Part shown: one piece after another, positions 7,339 to 8,497 of the stretch | Layout: each line of letters starts with the position of its first letter | Position numbering within the stretch: position 1 is the first letter of the stretch | Source of the DNA: Bacteroidales bacterium | GTDB taxonomy: Bacteria; Bacteroidota; Bacteroidia; Bacteroidales; UBA932 | DNA: 8,497 nt | Direction: 5' to 3' | NCBI GenBank assembly: GCA_017429885.1 | Contig: JAFROA010000240.1 | Span: forward strand, 1-8,497 | The notes under the pieces: model-generated | What the model was told of the DNA's origin: nothing | The model's database searches: none | Seen by the model: only the letters and a program-made list of their open reading frames with translations | Position numbers and translations under genes: made by a program

Positions 7339-8497
7339 TTATAGAGCGGATATTTGGCTATCCATCCACTCCAAGTGTTTCACATAATTGTTTTTCATTG
7401 TGGCCACGGCATCGTCAAAGGACAGTTCCTCGTCTTTGTTGACGGTGGTGGTTATCGCCCATTTTGTTTTGTCCTTGTCGACAGAGACCTTGATTTTTTG
7501 AGCGGTCTTGTCTATGAATCCAGTGACTGAAAGGAAAGAAGCCTTGCTTTCCGTCCATTTTTCCTTGACTCTTTTCACAAAAGAAGGATCTTGGAACATA
7601 TACTTGTAAAACAAGGCTTCCTTTATACGAAAAATTGTCACTTCACCACCACTGCGGAAGGTCCCCCAATCGAAGTCCCACACTGGACCGGCCTTGAGTT
7701 TTCCTCCTTTGTCCCGGTACATGTAACTGCTTTTAGGGTGTTTTGGCTCACCGCACTGGACAAGTTCATAAACGAACCACCAGTCGATGAAGGAATCCAT
7801 ATCCACAAGATTCTGCCAGCCGTTATTCTCTCTATCATCAGACACAAGCAGGGCCTCAATCTCATTGAATTCTGACGCGATCTCAGCTGCCCTTTCCTCT
7901 GTCATGTCATCTCCCTTCCAATCCTTGATCATGACAGGAAGGTCCAGGGAGTCGGACCGGAATTTGAATTCCTCGTCGTAATTTGTGTCAAGCTCAAGAA
8001 TATATCCACCCTTATTAAGATTCAAACAGTTTTTGTCTATCTTTATGTGTTCGCAAAGGTAGTAATTACCTTGTCTGACGTTGTTGAGATACAGTTCGAC
8101 AAATTCTCCATGCGGGGTCCATTCCAGGCTCTTTGTCTTATGCGCCACCTCAAAACTCACGGCATTACGCATGTCTGTCCTGTCAATGTAATTGGCAAGA
8201 AGATCCCATCTTTTATCAGCGGGCATTCCAAGCAAGGAGGCATCCTCGTCTAACTTCAAAGCATAGGGTTTCTTAGGATATTTCCATGTGGAATTGCCCC
8301 GACCCTTGATTTTGGTCGTTCCAAGTTTTGTCTCACGGCCATCGGCAAAAACCAGACTTATTGTCGCACCCTCCATCCACTCTTCCTTGCTGGTTATCGC
8401 CGCATTGCCTGGCGTGTTGATGCACAGGTGCGGCAAACCGCTATCTTCCTCCTCCACTCTCGCTGGATGTGCGAAGGGGTTTTCTTCCTCCTTCTTG
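7339..8497 (-). CDS. CotH kinase family protein, 5' end beyond window
   Basis: A partial member of the CotH family, named after the B. subtilis spore-coat protein kinase CotH. The frame can be opened at a GTG at 8457, but it stays open without a stop to the right edge (adding KKEEENPFAHPAR), so that GTG is an internal Val codon and the true start, probably with a signal peptide, is outside. Counting from this Val, conserved family blocks are TKIKGRGNSTWKYPKKPYALK (from 48), LLGMPADKRWDLLANYIDRTDMRN (75-98), GNYYLCEHIKIDKN (130-143), GGYILELD (150-157) and VWDFDWGTF (259-267). The Asp pair of the last motif matches the metal-binding/catalytic acids of CotH kinases. A C-terminal helical part follows. 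Bacteroidota genomes carry many exported CotH-like proteins near glycan loci; their substrates are largely unknown. It is the first gene visible in the operon. Kinase activity here is inferred from the family only. Confidence 0.88.
   Translation of the reverse strand, partial: KKEEENPFAHPARVEEEDSGLPHLCINTPGNAAITSKEEWMEGATISLVFADGRETKLGTTKIKGRGNSTWKYPKKPYALKLDEDASLLGMPADKRWDLLANYIDRTDMRNAVSFEVAHKTKSLEWTPHGEFVELYLNNVRQGNYYLCEHIKIDKNCLNLNKGGYILELDTNYDEEFKFRSDSLDLPVMIKDWKGDDMTEERAAEIASEFNEIEALLVSDDRENNGWQNLVDMDSFIDWWFVYELVQCGEPKHPKSSYMYRDKGGKLKAGPVWDFDWGTFRSGGEVTIFRIKEALFYKYMFQDPSFVKRVKEKWTESKASFLSVTGFIDKTAQKIKVSVDKDKTKWAITTTVNKDEELSFDDAVATMKNNYVKHLEWMDSQISAL

Noticed and set aside
8455..8457. 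GTG as the start of the CotH-family gene
   Set aside because: The frame is open upstream to the window edge and the product would lack the signal peptide expected for this exported family; the gene is simply cut by the window.

Overview
The window looks like chromosomal DNA of a member of the Bacteroidota, most likely an uncultured gut- or rumen-type Bacteroidales. The pointers are lipoprotein signal peptides with short lipoboxes, no clear Shine-Dalgarno sequences before the genes, a roughly half-GC composition, and gene families (GH95, DUF4861, KduI with the Bacteroides-type KduD, heparinase II/III-like lyase) typical of Bacteroidota polysaccharide utilisation loci. The genus cannot be set from this sequence alone.

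All six genes lie on the minus strand, so the transcript reads from right to left: a CotH-kinase-family protein cut by the right edge, a heparinase II/III-like lipoprotein, kduD, kduI, a DUF4861 lipoprotein, and a GH95 glycoside hydrolase. The gaps are 15, 58, 6, -1 (a TAATG stop/start overlap) and 11 bases, which makes this a probable single operon. The only gap big enough for an internal promoter is the 58 bases before kduD. The left 337 bases, downstream of GH95, contain no gene I can support, only short repeats.

The genes fit one pathway. The lyase-like protein would cleave a uronic-acid-containing glycan outside the cytoplasm by beta-elimination. GH95 would remove terminal alpha-L-fucose (less likely L-galactose) decorations. 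Unsaturated uronate reaching the cytoplasm would be isomerised by KduI and reduced by KduD to 2-keto-3-deoxygluconate. The DUF4861 lipoprotein has no assigned reaction. It sits between the cytoplasmic and exported parts of the pathway and is the best candidate here for an undescribed activity. SusC/SusD, an unsaturated uronyl hydrolase (GH88/GH105), KdgK and KdgA are not in the window.

The most unusual structural feature is in the GH95 gene. It carries two in-frame segments that look like palindromic repeat insertions. One, near the C-terminus, encodes [10 protein letters not shown], the translation of a dispersed bacterial intergenic repeat, and is bounded by an 8-bp inverted repeat. The other is a GC-rich stretch of about 35 codons just before the catalytic domain, also with an 8-bp inverted repeat. 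I do not see a complete novel defence or mobile system in this window.
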